A stretch of 64,000 nucleotides of DNA from Palsa-504 sp050011155 (GCA_050011155.1 JBEKJP010000008.1:1-64000), one strand, 5' to 3'; positions 51,579 through 60,551 are shown, counted from the stretch's first letter. The notes: generated from the letters alone by a model not told the origin. Numbers and translations are program-made.

Positions 51579-51762
51579 TGACGGCATTAGTCCCTACCCG
51601 TTGAAGCGGGCTAGGTGGGGCCGATTCCGCGGAGCACGAGGTCGCCCGCCCGTCTTCGTGACTGCAACCCGGTCTCGTGGCCTGGTCGTCTTCTGGCCGC
51701 CCATGGCCGGCTTTCTCCCGCCGGACCGATGAATCCGGGCCGCTCGCCCGGTCTGATCGGTC

Positions 51763-52596
51763 ATGCCCACCGCGACAACCGCTCGCCGCATGTTCGAGCT
51801 CCTCGAGCCGATCTGCCTGGTCACCTTCTTCGCCGACGAGTGCAACGAGGAGATGGCCGCGCTTGGCCACCGCACCTACTGGGACGGCTACTTCGCCAGC
51901 CGCGCCGCGCCGCTGGGGCGGGTGCCGGCCTACGTCGTGCACGCGGCGTTCTACAGCTTCGCCGACGGCGAGGCCGCGCGGCACATCCCGAGCGCATGGG
52001 AGACGATCCCGCCCGAGGCATCCATCGCCGCACGGATGCGGGGCAGCACGGCCTCGCTACGACGGATCCTCGGCGACGACCTGGCCGGCTCCCCCGGCCT
52101 GGCGCGCGCCGCCGACCTGACCACCAAGGCCGCGACGAGCGCGCCCACGGAAGGCCGGGTGATGTACGCCGGGATGCGCTCCCTTCCGGTGCCCAGCGAC
52201 CCGGTCGCCCGGCTGTGGCACTCCGCGACCATGCTGCGCGAGCACCGCGGTGACGGGCACGTCGCCGCTCTCGTCGGCGCGCGCATCGGCGGCACCGAGG
52301 CCCACGTGCTCTCCGCGCTGGACCTGGGCATCCACCCGCCGGAGTCGTTCGGACGCATCCACCACCTGCCGAAAAAGCGGCTGGCCGAGGTCATGGACGG
52401 GCTACGCGAGCGCGGGCTGGTCGACCCGGACGGCTGTTTCACCGACGCCGGCCGCGAGGTCAAGCGACGCATCGAAGCCCTCACCGACGAGCTCGCCGCC
52501 CCGCCGTACGGCGGGCTCTCCCCGGCCGAGCTCGACGAGCTGATCGCCGAGCTCGAACCCATCACCGCGACGCTGGTGGCCACGGGATCACAATGA
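51763..52596 (+). CDS. SCO6745-family helix-turn-helix protein
   Basis: The 277-residue protein matches the actinobacterial SCO6745 family: an N-terminal helical part (ARRMFELLEPICLVTFFADE, GYFASRAAPLGRV), a central part with the conserved AGMRSLPVP and HRGDGHVAAL, and a winged-helix end (RLAEVMDGLRERGLVD, FTDAGREVKRRIE). Function is unknown, though the end looks MarR-like. It is probably monocistronic. The 184 bases upstream hold no gene. Confidence 0.82.
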   Translation: MPTATTARRMFELLEPICLVTFFADECNEEMAALGHRTYWDGYFASRAAPLGRVPAYVVHAAFYSFADGEAARHIPSAWETIPPEASIAARMRGSTASLRRILGDDLAGSPGLARAADLTTKAATSAPTEGRVMYAGMRSLPVPSDPVARLWHSATMLREHRGDGHVAALVGARIGGTEAHVLSALDLGIHPPESFGRIHHLPKKRLAEVMDGLRERGLVDPDGCFTDAGREVKRRIEALTDELAAPPYGGLSPAELDELIAELEPITATLVATGSQ

Positions 52597-52661
52597 CGGA
52601 CTACACGTTAAATCTGAACTCGACGACGTCGCCGTCGCGCAGTCGTTGCCGATCTCCCTGG

Positions 52662-52916
52662 TCATAGGAGGGCGAGCAACTCTTCAGTGGTCATGCCGAT
52701 TATCGCGAGAATGTTCCGCAGCGTGCCCTTCGGTATGTCTCGGTTGTGGACTGGCACCGAGACTGTCCGGCCATCAGGGTGTCTCATCACGTGATGGCTA
52801 CCGCTGATCCTCGCGACCGCGAATCCGGCTCGTTCAAGTGCCTTGACTACTTGTGCTCCCCGGACAGCCGGGATCGCGGCAGGGGGGCATCCGGCAACGT
52901 TATCAGGCAACCTCAA
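52662..52916 (-). CDS. hicA: HicA-family toxin, start probably frameshifted
   Basis: The C-terminal 65 residues form a HicA mRNA interferase: VVKALERAGFAVARISGSHH with the catalytic His, then MRHPDGRTVSVPVHNRD and IPKGTLRNIL. The in-frame start is a poor TTG overlapping hicB by 14 bases. An ATG at 52888-52890 is out of frame, and removing one base from the six-G/C run at 52882-52887 would give MPPAAIPAVRGAQ in frame. Either the homopolymer is a sequencing error, a mutation, or a slippage switch. hicB lies immediately upstream. Confidence 0.72.
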   Translation of the reverse strand: MRLPDNVAGCPPAAIPAVRGAQVVKALERAGFAVARISGSHHVMRHPDGRTVSVPVHNRDIPKGTLRNILAIIGMTTEELLALL

Positions 52917-53121
52917 GGTTGAGCGTCAGCTCGTCTGGGATGCCGACCTCGCCAATCAACGCCTGTAGCGCCTCGCGCAGATCATCGAGCGCCGCTTCGC
53001 GGGTCGTACCGTCGCCTACGGCTCCGACACCTGGCCTGAGCTGAGCAGATGCACACCAAACGCCATCTTCGTCTTGTTCGAGGTTGTACGGTACGTGCAC
53101 GGTCCTGAACCGGACGCTCAT
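52903..53121 (-). CDS. hicB: HicB-family antitoxin
   Basis: The 72-residue protein has the partial RNase-H-like HicB fold: VPYNLEQDEDGVWCASAQLR, GVGAVGDGTTREAALDDLRE. It would bind and neutralise HicA. The ATG at 53121 has AGGAGA eight bases upstream. The gene lacks an obvious DNA-binding C-terminal domain, so autoregulation may differ from E. coli HicB. The order is antitoxin first, then toxin. Confidence 0.8.
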   Translation of the reverse strand: MSVRFRTVHVPYNLEQDEDGVWCASAQLRPGVGAVGDGTTREAALDDLREALQALIGEVGIPDELTLNLEVA

Positions 53122-53207
53122 CGCTGCTGTCTCCTGGTCATGGTGCGGAGGTTGACACCGGTCAACCTCCTGACTCAAGTAAAGCACGTCACGGTATAGC
53201 ACGGTCA

Positions 53208-53336
53208 GAGCACGGTATACCCCGCTGCCAAGATGCGGAGGCGTTCAGTCACCTCCGCATTCGCCTGGGCGACCGCGACGAGAACACTCATGTCGAGTAC
53301 GTACGGGGTCGGAGTAGCCCCGCTGTCCTCGGTCAC
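53208..53336 (-). pseudogene. Truncated PIN-domain toxin (VapC-like) fragment
   Basis: Translation from a GTG at 53336 gives TPYVLDMSVLVAVAQANAEV and stops after 42 residues. This is the first strand-helix of a PIN domain, with the first catalytic Asp (usual motif YVLDTSVL). The remaining about 90 residues are missing, so the toxin is broken. Its start overlaps the stop of the upstream frame by four bases, as in a toxin-antitoxin operon. Confidence 0.5.
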
Positions 53337-53614
53337 CGCTCAGGTAGCGCGGCGGCCTGGGCGTCGATGTGCGCGAGCATCCGATCCACCCTCTCCGGAT
53401 CGGCCTGCGCGGCCGCCTCCCGGAGACGGTTCAAACATCGCGGCCGACCTTTTCGGAGAAGGCACCATACGTCGGCGATGTCTTTCCTACGGGACGACGT
53501 GCCGACAGGGAATCGCGCTGTCGCCAGATGCCGGTTCGGCTTCCTGGTCAAGTCTGACCTCTGGCCGATCTGGATCGCGGAACACGAGACTCCCTTACTA
53601 ACCGAAGACCGCAC
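53333..53614 (-). pseudogene. Possible antitoxin fragment upstream of the PIN remnant
   Basis: The last 55 residues (from SSRRKDIADVWCLLRKGRP to AQAAALPER) look like a real protein. The KDIADV motif occurs in nucleotidyltransferase-like (MNT/AbiEii/DUF6036-like) proteins. The first about 35 residues do not. It overlaps the PIN fragment by four bases. I treat it as the decayed partner of that toxin; the family call is weak. Confidence 0.3.
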
Positions 53615-53802
53615 GGGGGACTCGCCGGGACGGCTACGGCACGATCACACTCGTCATGTGGCTTGTCCCTGCCCGCTCCGCCCGACGCAGACGTGAAGCC
53701 CGGCGCGGAAGGCGTCTGAGACCGTGCCGCTTGCCGAGCGCCGCCGCCCTAGCCTGATAGACTTAACGTTCGATAAACCACAAACACGCTCGAAGGATAC
53801 GT

Positions 53803-54060
53803 GTGCGTAATTACACTAATTTGTGGGAAAGACCCCGGCCTGCTCATGACATCTCGCAGTTCCCCGGGCCGATCCGCGTACCAGGCATTCGGCATCTGCT
53901 GGATGAGCCCGACGGTACGGTCGCGATTGACGGCTACGAGAAGGCCGCGCTCGACATCGTGGACTCGCCGCCGGGCACCTATGAGGATCTGAACGGCCTG
54001 GACTGCCCGCACTGCAAGCGGATCGCAGCCGAGCACGAAGCCGCGCCGGCCTCGTCATAA
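53803..54060 (+). CDS. Small hypothetical protein with CxxC motif
   Basis: The 85-residue protein from a GTG (GAAGGA five to ten bases upstream) has FPGPIRVPGIRHLLDEPDGT, AALDIVDSPPGTYEDLNGL and DCPHCKRIAAEHE. The single CPHC could be half of a metal site. A terminator hairpin starts 12 bases after the stop, supporting a real gene. Unknown function. Confidence 0.6.
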   Translation: MRNYTNLWERPRPAHDISQFPGPIRVPGIRHLLDEPDGTVAIDGYEKAALDIVDSPPGTYEDLNGLDCPHCKRIAAEHEAAPASS

Positions 54061-54457
54061 CACAACACCACGACGGCCCGCTTCCCCGGCGACAGGGCGG
54101 CGGGCCGTCTGCTTCACCGTCCCAAGCCTCCGGTCCACAAAAGCCACAAATCGGCGGCGACGGCCCGATACGACTCCACCGGACGAACTCTTCGTGAACG
54201 ACCTTCAGCACCGAACGCTCGTCGGTTGCGCCATCCAGCCGAAGGACGATCGTCTGCGCCTCCGCCCGGTACTCGTCGGTGTTCGTCCCGAAGTCAAGGC
54301 CGATGGGGTCGTGGTGGAACAGGAGCACCTCGACCCTGGACACCAGATCCTCTCGGCCGATGAGCGCGCGCTCTCGCTCCGCCCGGGCAGCCTCGATACG
54401 AGGCACTTCCCGCCAGTAACGATCCGCGTCAGCCCGCTTGGCCGACTCTGCCTCCAC
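53816..54457 (-). CDS. Hypothetical protein; tail antisense to the neighbouring gene
   Basis: The first about 115 residues look genuine: a charged helix (WREVPRIEAARAERERALIG), VEVLLFHHDPIGLDFGTNTD, and AEAQTIVLRL ... KVVHEEFVRWSR. That pattern occurs in actinobacterial hypothetical proteins. After this the frame runs through the terminator hairpin and antisense to the small gene at 53803-54060, giving Arg/Pro/Ser-rich sequence. The native stop was probably near 54120 and has been lost or frameshifted. Confidence 0.5.
   Translation of the reverse strand: MEAESAKRADADRYWREVPRIEAARAERERALIGREDLVSRVEVLLFHHDPIGLDFGTNTDEYRAEAQTIVLRLDGATDERSVLKVVHEEFVRWSRIGPSPPICGFCGPEAWDGEADGPPPCRRGSGPSWCCVMTRPARLRARLRSACSAGSPGRSDPHRCPAASPRCRARPSRSRQSRPYRRAHPADAECLVRGSARGTARCHEQAGVFPTN
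54072..54109 (+). terminator. Hairpin after the small CxxC-protein gene
   Basis: GACGGCCCGC (54072-54081) and GCGGGCCGTC (54100-54109) form a perfect 10-bp stem with an 18-base loop. Confidence 0.7.
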
Positions 54458-54478
54458 GCGCGCTCCGCTTGGTGATGT

Positions 54479-55573
54479 TTAACTGTGGCGGAACTCGACG
54501 ACGTCGCCGTCGCGCATGACGTAGTCCTTGCCTTCGATGCGGGCCTTGCCCGCGGCCCGGGCCGCGGGCAGGGAGCCGGCTTCGATCAGGTCGTCGTAGG
54601 AGACCACCTCGGCCTTGATGAAGCCGCGCTGGAAGTCGGTGTGGATGACGCCAGCCGCTTCTGGGGCGGTCGCCCCGGCCTTGATCTCCCAGGCCCGGGT
54701 CTCCTTCGGGCCCGCGGTCAGGAAGGTCGCCAAGCCCAGCGCGCGGAACCCGGCCCGGGCCAGCTGGGCCAGGCCCGGCTCGCCCATCCCGGCCTCGGCC
54801 AGCAGCTCGGCCGCCTCGTCCGCGGGCAGCTCGGCCAGGTCGGCCTCGGTCTTGGCGTCCAGGAAGATCGCCTCGGCCGGCCCATCTTTGGCTAGCACTG
54901 GCAGCTCGGTCAGCCGCTTGCGCAGGTCCTCGTCGGCCAGCTCGGCCACGTCCACGTTGAACGCGTAAAGGAACGGCTTGGCCGTCAGCAGGTGCAGCTC
55001 CCGCAGCGCGCGCAAGTCGATGCCAGCGACCGCCGACAGCGCGGTGCCGCCGTCGAGCAGCCGCTGGGCCGCCTCGGCCGCCGCCAGCGCCTGCGCCTTC
55101 TCCGGGTCCTTGGCGAACTTGGTTTCCTTGACCAGCCGCGGCAGCGCCTTCTCCAGCGTCTGCAGGTCGGCCAGGATCAGCTCGGTGATGACCGTCTCGA
55201 TGTCGCGTTCCGGGGACACGTCGCCGTCCACGTGGGTCACGTCGGGGTCGGCGAAGACCCGCACCACCTGGCAGATCGCGTCGGTCTCGCGGATGTGGGC
55301 GAGGAACTGGTTGCCCAGGCCCTGGCCCTGCGAGGCGCCCCGGACCAGGCCGGCGATGTCGGTGAAGCGCACGCTGGCCGGCACGATCCGGGCCGAATCG
55401 TACAGCTTGGCCAGCTCGGCCAGCCGCGGATCGGGTACGCCGACCACGCCGACGTTCGGCTCGATCGTGGCGAACGGGTAGTTCGACGCCAGCGCGCTGG
55501 CCCGGGTCAGCGCGTTGAACAGCGTGGACTTGCCGACGTTAGGCAGGCCGACGATACCGATAGACAGGCTCAC
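54479..55573 (-). CDS. ychF: Redox-regulated ATPase YchF (Obg-family)
   Basis: The 364-residue P-loop protein has G1 IGIVGLPNVGKSTLFNALT, the switch region FTDIAGLVRGASQGQGLGNQ, and a NVDVAE motif (NxxE) that gives ATP instead of GTP preference. The C-terminal TGS domain ends with YVMRDGDVVEFRHS. YchF associates with ribosomes and stress responses. Its ATG overlaps the stop of the phosphatase gene by four bases, so the two are likely coexpressed. Confidence 0.96.
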   Translation of the reverse strand: MSLSIGIVGLPNVGKSTLFNALTRASALASNYPFATIEPNVGVVGVPDPRLAELAKLYDSARIVPASVRFTDIAGLVRGASQGQGLGNQFLAHIRETDAICQVVRVFADPDVTHVDGDVSPERDIETVITELILADLQTLEKALPRLVKETKFAKDPEKAQALAAAEAAQRLLDGGTALSAVAGIDLRALRELHLLTAKPFLYAFNVDVAELADEDLRKRLTELPVLAKDGPAEAIFLDAKTEADLAELPADEAAELLAEAGMGEPGLAQLARAGFRALGLATFLTAGPKETRAWEIKAGATAPEAAGVIHTDFQRGFIKAEVVSYDDLIEAGSLPAARAAGKARIEGKDYVMRDGDVVEFRHS

Positions 55574-56334
55574 CTGGGTGAGTTTAAGTGGTCGCGGGGC
55601 ATCGTATCGCCGCCGCCGGCGTCCTCGACGTCGACCACGATGACGGTGATATTGTCCCGCCCGCCCGCGTCGTCGGCCGCGGCGACCAGCGCGGCGGCGA
55701 CCTGATGCGGATCATCGCCGGCCAGCAGCGGCAGCATCTGCTCCTCGGTCAGTTCGCCGAACAAGCCGTCGGAGCACAGCAGGTACCGGTCGCCGGCGAT
55801 GGCGGGCAGCAGCCAGTGGTCCGCGCGCAAGGGCCGGCCGCTGCCGAGGGCCCGGGTGATCACGTTCCGGCGCGGGTAGACCCGCGCCTGGTCGCGGGTG
55901 AGCCGGCCAGCCTGGACGAGTTCCTGGACCTCCGAATGGTCCACCGTGACCTGGTCCAGGCGCCCGCCGGCGAGCCGGTAGACGCGCGAGTCACCCACGT
56001 TGAACACCATCAGCTGGTGGCCCTCCGCGGTCTCGAGCGAGGCCAGGCCGGTGATCGTGGTGCCCATGCCCTCCGGCTCGTGCCGGGCGATGACCTGGTT
56101 GGCGGCCTCCAGCGTGGCCAGCACCACGGGTACCGACAGCTGGCCGGCCCGGGCGCACCCGGTGAGCACTTCGATGGCCAGCGCGCTGGCCAGATCGCCG
56201 GCCCCGTGACCGCCCATCCCGTCGGCGATGGCGTAGACCGGCGGCAGGGCCAAGTAGCTGTCCTCGTTGACCTGGCGGACATGACCGGTCGAGGTGGCCA
56301 CGCCGTGCCTGAAACCGGTCACGGATCCCCCCAT
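55570..56334 (-). CDS. PP2C-family Ser/Thr protein phosphatase
   Basis: The 254-residue cytosolic phosphatase has the metal-binding motifs RQVNEDSYLA, IADGMGGHGAGDLAS, FNVGDSRVYRL, LLCSDGLFGEL and GGRDNITVIVVDV. It should dephosphorylate Ser/Thr residues set by PknB-type kinases; no kinase gene is in the window. It precedes ychF with a four-base overlap. Confidence 0.95.
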   Translation of the reverse strand: MGGSVTGFRHGVATSTGHVRQVNEDSYLALPPVYAIADGMGGHGAGDLASALAIEVLTGCARAGQLSVPVVLATLEAANQVIARHEPEGMGTTITGLASLETAEGHQLMVFNVGDSRVYRLAGGRLDQVTVDHSEVQELVQAGRLTRDQARVYPRRNVITRALGSGRPLRADHWLLPAIAGDRYLLCSDGLFGELTEEQMLPLLAGDDPHQVAAALVAAADDAGGRDNITVIVVDVEDAGGGDTMPRDHLNSPR

Positions 56335-56400
56335 CGACCGTCTGGGGCCTTGCTGACCGCAGTATGCCAGAGCGGCGCTCCCCGTGGGGAAAAATGGCGG

Positions 56401-58026
56401 CTAGAACTGGGCCTGGTACTGGGCGGGGTCGATGCGGGCCTCGACGATCAGGGGGCGGGTGCGGGCGGTCAGGCCGGCCAGCGCCTTCTCCAAGGCGGCC
56501 GGGGTGTCCGCCCGGATGCCGTCGCAGCCGGTGGCCTCGGCCAGGGCGACCAGGTCCATGCCGTCCATCCGGGTCGCGGTGGGCGGGTAGCCGACCGACT
56601 GCTGGCGCAGCTCGATCCGGTTCAGGCTGTTGTCGGCGAACACCACCACGGTCACCGGCAGGCCCAGGGACGACGCGATCCGCATCTCGGTCGCGGCCAT
56701 GGCGAAGCCGCCGTCGCCGGTCAGGGCGAGCACCGGCCGGTCCGGGCGGGTGAGCCGGGCCGCGATCGCCGCCGGGACGCCGAAGCCCATGGCCGACAGG
56801 CCGTTGGGAATCAGCACCGAGCGGGGTTCGCCCGTCCGCCACGCCTGACCCGCCATGATCTTGTGCGAGCCGACGTCGGTCACCAAGATGGTGCCGGCCG
56901 GCGCGGCCTCCCGGGCGATCGTCACCACGTCGGAGGGGTTGAGCCTGCCCTCGGTCCGGCCGGCCAGCCAGGCCGCGCGCAGCCGGTCCCGGTGCGCCGC
57001 CACCGCGGCCTCGTCCCAGCGCGGCTCCCCCGTCCATTGCGCGGACAGCCAGCCGAGCAGCGCCCCGACAGGGCCGACGAGTTCGTGCGCGGACGCGTAC
57101 ACCTGGTCGGTGTTCGGCACCGTGTCCAGGTGCAGCACCGGGGTGCTGACCGACCACGGGCTGATCAGCTCGACCGGGTCGAAGCCCGCGGCCAGGATCA
57201 GGTCGGCTCCGGCCAGCAGGTCCCATACGACCCGGTAGCCCGCCATGTCGAGGACGCCGGCGAAGTACGGGTGATCCTCGGGAAACACCCCCTTGGCCAT
57301 CGGCGAGACCACGACCGGGATCCCGGCCTGCTCGGCCAGCCGCACCAGGTCGGAGCCCGCGGCGCAGCGCAGCGCGGCGATGCCCGCCAGCAGCACCGGG
57401 CGGCGCGCGGCGGCCAGCGCCCGCAGCGGGTCACCCTCGCCGTAGACGTCCACCGAGCCCGCCGCCGGGGCCAGCGGGGGCAGCCGGACCTCGCCCGCCG
57501 CGGGCATGGCCCAGGCGTCCGCGGTCACGGTGAGGTGCACCGCGCCGGGCCGTTCGGCCACGGCGGTGCGCAGCGCCTTGCGGATGACGGTGTCCGCGGA
57601 AGCCGGGTCCAGACGCAGAGCCAGCTTGCTGACCGGCGCGAACATCCGGCCGTGGTCCACCACCTGGTGGGTGAAGAACTGCTCGCGGGAACTCTCGATC
57701 TGCCCCGAGACCGCCAGCACCGGCACCCGGTCCAGGGTGGCCGCGGCGACGCCGTTCAGCACCGCGGTCGACCCGGGCCCCAGCGTGGACAGGCAGACGC
57801 CGAGGCCGCCGCCGGTCATCGCCGCCGCCTCGGCCATGAACGCGGCCGAGGCCTCCCGGACCGCGGCCACCATCTCGAGCCCGGCGTGGGTGACCGCTTC
57901 CATGAAGTCGATCACGGACTCGCCGGGATAGCCGAACACGTGCCGGACCCCGGCCGCCTGCAGGTACCCGGCCAGCAAGGCGGCGGCGGACCCCGGTACC
58001 GGGGCGGACTCGGGCAGCTGTGCCAT
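56401..58026 (-). CDS. Thiamine-diphosphate enzyme, acetolactate-synthase-like
   Basis: The 541-residue protein has the three-domain layout of the acetolactate synthase family. VRHVFGYPGESVIDFMEAV holds the ThDP-activating Glu. A central domain includes LAGADLILAAGFDP. A C-terminal ThDP domain has LTGDGGFAMAATEMRIAS and ends VVFADNSLNRIELRQQ. It probably decarboxylates a 2-keto acid. Lack of an adjacent ilvN (regulatory subunit) suggests it is not the main biosynthetic acetolactate synthase but a related enzyme. Confidence 0.85.
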   Translation of the reverse strand: MAQLPESAPVPGSAAALLAGYLQAAGVRHVFGYPGESVIDFMEAVTHAGLEMVAAVREASAAFMAEAAAMTGGGLGVCLSTLGPGSTAVLNGVAAATLDRVPVLAVSGQIESSREQFFTHQVVDHGRMFAPVSKLALRLDPASADTVIRKALRTAVAERPGAVHLTVTADAWAMPAAGEVRLPPLAPAAGSVDVYGEGDPLRALAAARRPVLLAGIAALRCAAGSDLVRLAEQAGIPVVVSPMAKGVFPEDHPYFAGVLDMAGYRVVWDLLAGADLILAAGFDPVELISPWSVSTPVLHLDTVPNTDQVYASAHELVGPVGALLGWLSAQWTGEPRWDEAAVAAHRDRLRAAWLAGRTEGRLNPSDVVTIAREAAPAGTILVTDVGSHKIMAGQAWRTGEPRSVLIPNGLSAMGFGVPAAIAARLTRPDRPVLALTGDGGFAMAATEMRIASSLGLPVTVVVFADNSLNRIELRQQSVGYPPTATRMDGMDLVALAEATGCDGIRADTPAALEKALAGLTARTRPLIVEARIDPAQYQAQF

Positions 58027-58087
58027 CGCCCCATTCTGCACGCAGCGGGACCGGGGCGAGCGACCTGGCCCGTTCGGTATAAGGATC

Positions 58088-59416
58088 GTGACGGGCGTGT
58101 CTACGGCGGGTTCGGCCCCTACGGTGAGATCATCGCTGCATATGGGTGCAGGCTTGTTGCTGGTCGGGCTGCTGCTCGGGATGGTCATCGGGGCAGCGAT
58201 CGGATACCTGTTCGCCCGCGGCCGGCTGGCCGCCGCCGCCGCGTCGGCGGACGAGCGAGCGCGGGCGGCCGACGAGAGATCCCAGCTGGTGGAGAGCCAG
58301 CTGGCGGAGCGCTTCCAGGCGCTGTCCGCGCAGGCGCTCGACGCCAGCACCGCGCGCTTCCTCCAGGTCGCCGAGGGGCGCCTGCAAGCGGCCAACGCGT
58401 CCGCGGCCGGCGAGCTCGAGGTCCGCCGGGCCGCGGTCGAGCACCTGGTCGAGCCGCTGCGCGAGACCCTGGCCCGGGTCGAGGAGCAGCTCCGGGAGTC
58501 CGACGCGGCCAGGAACCGGTCGCACGCCGCGCTGGCCGAGCAGGTGAACATCGCCCGGCACACCTCGGAGCAGCTCCGTACGCAGACGCAGGCCCTGGTC
58601 ACGGCGCTGCGGCGCCCTGAGGCGCGGGGACGCTGGGGCGAAATGCAGCTGCGCCGGGTGGTCGAGCTGGCCGGGATGTCCCCGCGCTGCGACTTCGACG
58701 AGCAGGCCACGGTGGCCACGCCGGACGGCACGCTGCGGCCCGACCTCGTGGTCCGGCTGGCGGGCGGCAAGAACATCGTGGTGGACTCCAAGGTCTCGCT
58801 GGCCGCGTACCTGGAGGCCGCCGAGACCGACGACGACGACGTGCGTTCGGCCCGGCTGGACGCGCACGCCCGGCATATCCGCGAGCACGTGGACCGGCTG
58901 GCGGCCAAGGCCTACTGGACCGCGCTGAGCCCCTCCCCCGAGTTCGTCATCTTGTTCATCCCGGGCGAGGCCTTCCTGGCCCCGGCGCTGGAGCGCGACC
59001 CCGCGCTGCTGGAGCACGCGCTCGGCCGCAAGGTGCACATCGCCACCCCCACCACGCTGGTCACCATGCTGCGCACCGCGCAGTACGCCTGGCAGCAGGC
59101 GGCGCTGGCCGATAACGCCCGCGCCGTGTTCGACCTCGGCCGGCAGCTCTACGACCGGATCTCCGGCCTCGGCGGGCACGTGGACCGGCTGGGCCGCACG
59201 CTGGCCAAGGCGGTGACCGCCTACAACCAGGCGGTCGGCTCGCTGGAGACCCGGGTACTGCCCAGTGCCCGGCGGCTGAGCGAGCTCGGCGTGGTGGACG
59301 GCGAACTCACCACGCCGGCCCTGGTCGAGGAGGCGCCCCGCCCGCTGTCCGCTCCCGAGCTCATCGCCGAGCCCGCCGGGCTGGACGCGTCCGACCTGGT
59401 GCGTGCCGTTCGATGA
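58088..59416 (+). CDS. rmuC: DNA recombination protein RmuC
   Basis: The 442-residue protein has an N-terminal TM (GLLLVGLLLGMVIGAAIGYL), a long coiled coil (about 45-170, rich in Ala/Glu/Arg) and the RmuC core (ARGRWGEMQLRRVVELAGM, LAGGKNIVVDSKVSL, FILFIPGEAF-like VILFIPGEAFLAPAL). RmuC limits inversions at short repeats and is a predicted nuclease-fold protein. The GTG at 58088 was kept; an ATG at 58142 is also possible. The stop overlaps the next gene by four bases. Confidence 0.92.
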   Translation: MTGVSTAGSAPTVRSSLHMGAGLLLVGLLLGMVIGAAIGYLFARGRLAAAAASADERARAADERSQLVESQLAERFQALSAQALDASTARFLQVAEGRLQAANASAAGELEVRRAAVEHLVEPLRETLARVEEQLRESDAARNRSHAALAEQVNIARHTSEQLRTQTQALVTALRRPEARGRWGEMQLRRVVELAGMSPRCDFDEQATVATPDGTLRPDLVVRLAGGKNIVVDSKVSLAAYLEAAETDDDDVRSARLDAHARHIREHVDRLAAKAYWTALSPSPEFVILFIPGEAFLAPALERDPALLEHALGRKVHIATPTTLVTMLRTAQYAWQQAALADNARAVFDLGRQLYDRISGLGGHVDRLGRTLAKAVTAYNQAVGSLETRVLPSARRLSELGVVDGELTTPALVEEAPRPLSAPELIAEPAGLDASDLVRAVR

Positions 59417-59916
59417 CGCGCATCCCGGGCCAGAAGGCACGGACGCAGGAACCGCCACGCCGCGCATCCGGAGGCTCCCGGGATTCGGTCCGGCTGACCG
59501 GGCGCGGCGGGGTGGTGGTGCTGCTCGCGAGCTGCTTTCTCAGCCTGCTGCTGGCGGCGTGGACCGGCTGGTCCAGGTTGGCCGACGTGGTGTTCGTCAT
59601 GACCTGCGGGCTCGTCGCCTGCTACACCAAGCGCGCCGGGCTGCGCAGCGTGGTGGTCTGCCCGCCGCTGGCCTTCTGTACCGGGAGCGTGCTGGCCCAG
59701 CTGATCGCCGCGCCGGGCACCTTCTCGGCCCTGACCGGGGTCTTCGTCACGCTCGGCACGTCGACGCTGTGGCTGTTCACCGGCACCGTGCTCACCCTGG
59801 CGATCGCGCTCGGCCGGGGCTGGCGGCCCGGGGCGGGATCAAAATTAAAGCGCCGACCACCACGGCCGCCGTCCCCGAGGAAACAGGCCGCCGTCCCTCC
59901 CGGTGACCGACGCTGA
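59413..59916 (+). CDS. DUF6542-family membrane protein
   Basis: The 167-residue protein has three or four TMs (GVVVLLASCFLSLLLAAW, LADVVFVMTCGLVACY, FVTLGTSTLWLFTGTVLTLA) and a basic Pro/Arg tail. It is cotranslated with rmuC (ATGA). Its position between rmuC and ispH is typical for actinobacteria. No function is known. Confidence 0.78.
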   Translation: MTRIPGQKARTQEPPRRASGGSRDSVRLTGRGGVVVLLASCFLSLLLAAWTGWSRLADVVFVMTCGLVACYTKRAGLRSVVVCPPLAFCTGSVLAQLIAAPGTFSALTGVFVTLGTSTLWLFTGTVLTLAIALGRGWRPGAGSKLKRRPPRPPSPRKQAAVPPGDRR

Positions 59917-60005
59917 GGGTTCAGCTTAGGCAAGACCGGCCGGGTCCGGCAGTCGGGAAAACTCCCCATCGGGGACGCTCACCATCGCGGGCCCTATCGC
60001 GGGCC

Positions 60006-60484
60006 TTACTGGCCCGGGTCGATGAGCCCGTGCTCGAGCGCGAACAAGGTGGCGCCGGCCCGGGTGGACAGGCCCGTCTCGCGGTACAGCGGAACTCGGC
60101 CATGCCGCCGACGGCCGCCCGGGCCATCCTGGCAGCGCGCGTCAGCGGCGGCCGGTCCTGGTGGGCGGTGCGCATCATGGTGCTCATGAGCTCGAACCGG
60201 GACCCGCGCGCCACCGTCAGCATCCGCGGCCGTGACACCATCTCGTCGCCGAAGAACCGCGCGTCGAGCTCGCTCTCGGCGGTGCACCCGGCGAAGTGCA
60301 GCAGGCCGGTGTAGAACACGGTGACCTGGTCGTCTTCCGGCAGCCCCATCGCCCGCGCCAGCCGCAAGGCGAGCATCGCGGTCCGCAGCCCATGCTCCAG
60401 CGGCTGGCCCATCGACAGGTCTGTGGCCAGCGACAGCACCCCGGCGGCTTCGGCTAGCCGCAACGGGGGAGCGAGCGGGTACAT
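60006..60484 (-). pseudogene. Decayed HD-domain LuxR-type regulator
   Basis: The first about 110 residues are a good HD-type signal domain (PLEHGLRTAMLALRLARAMG, FYTGLLHFAGCTAESELDAR). After VARGSRFELMSTMMRT the frame fails. In another frame near 60006-60070 the sequence ETGLSTRAGATLFALEHGLI reappears, which is the last helix of a LuxR helix-turn-helix. The intervening sensor/linker and most of the DNA-binding domain (several hundred residues) are missing. It is an internally deleted, frameshifted remnant. Confidence 0.7.
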
Positions 60485-60551
60485 GCTCGCGCCAGTATGT
60501 CACCGAGCCGGGAAGCTCCGGCCGCAGTCGACAGAGTTGGCAGGTCAGCGC

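Noticed and set aside
56335..56400. CCCCGTGGGG hairpin as terminator of the acetolactate-synthase-like gene
   Set aside because: The A-run is on the wrong side for minus-strand termination and the stem is only four bases, so it is not listed as a terminator.
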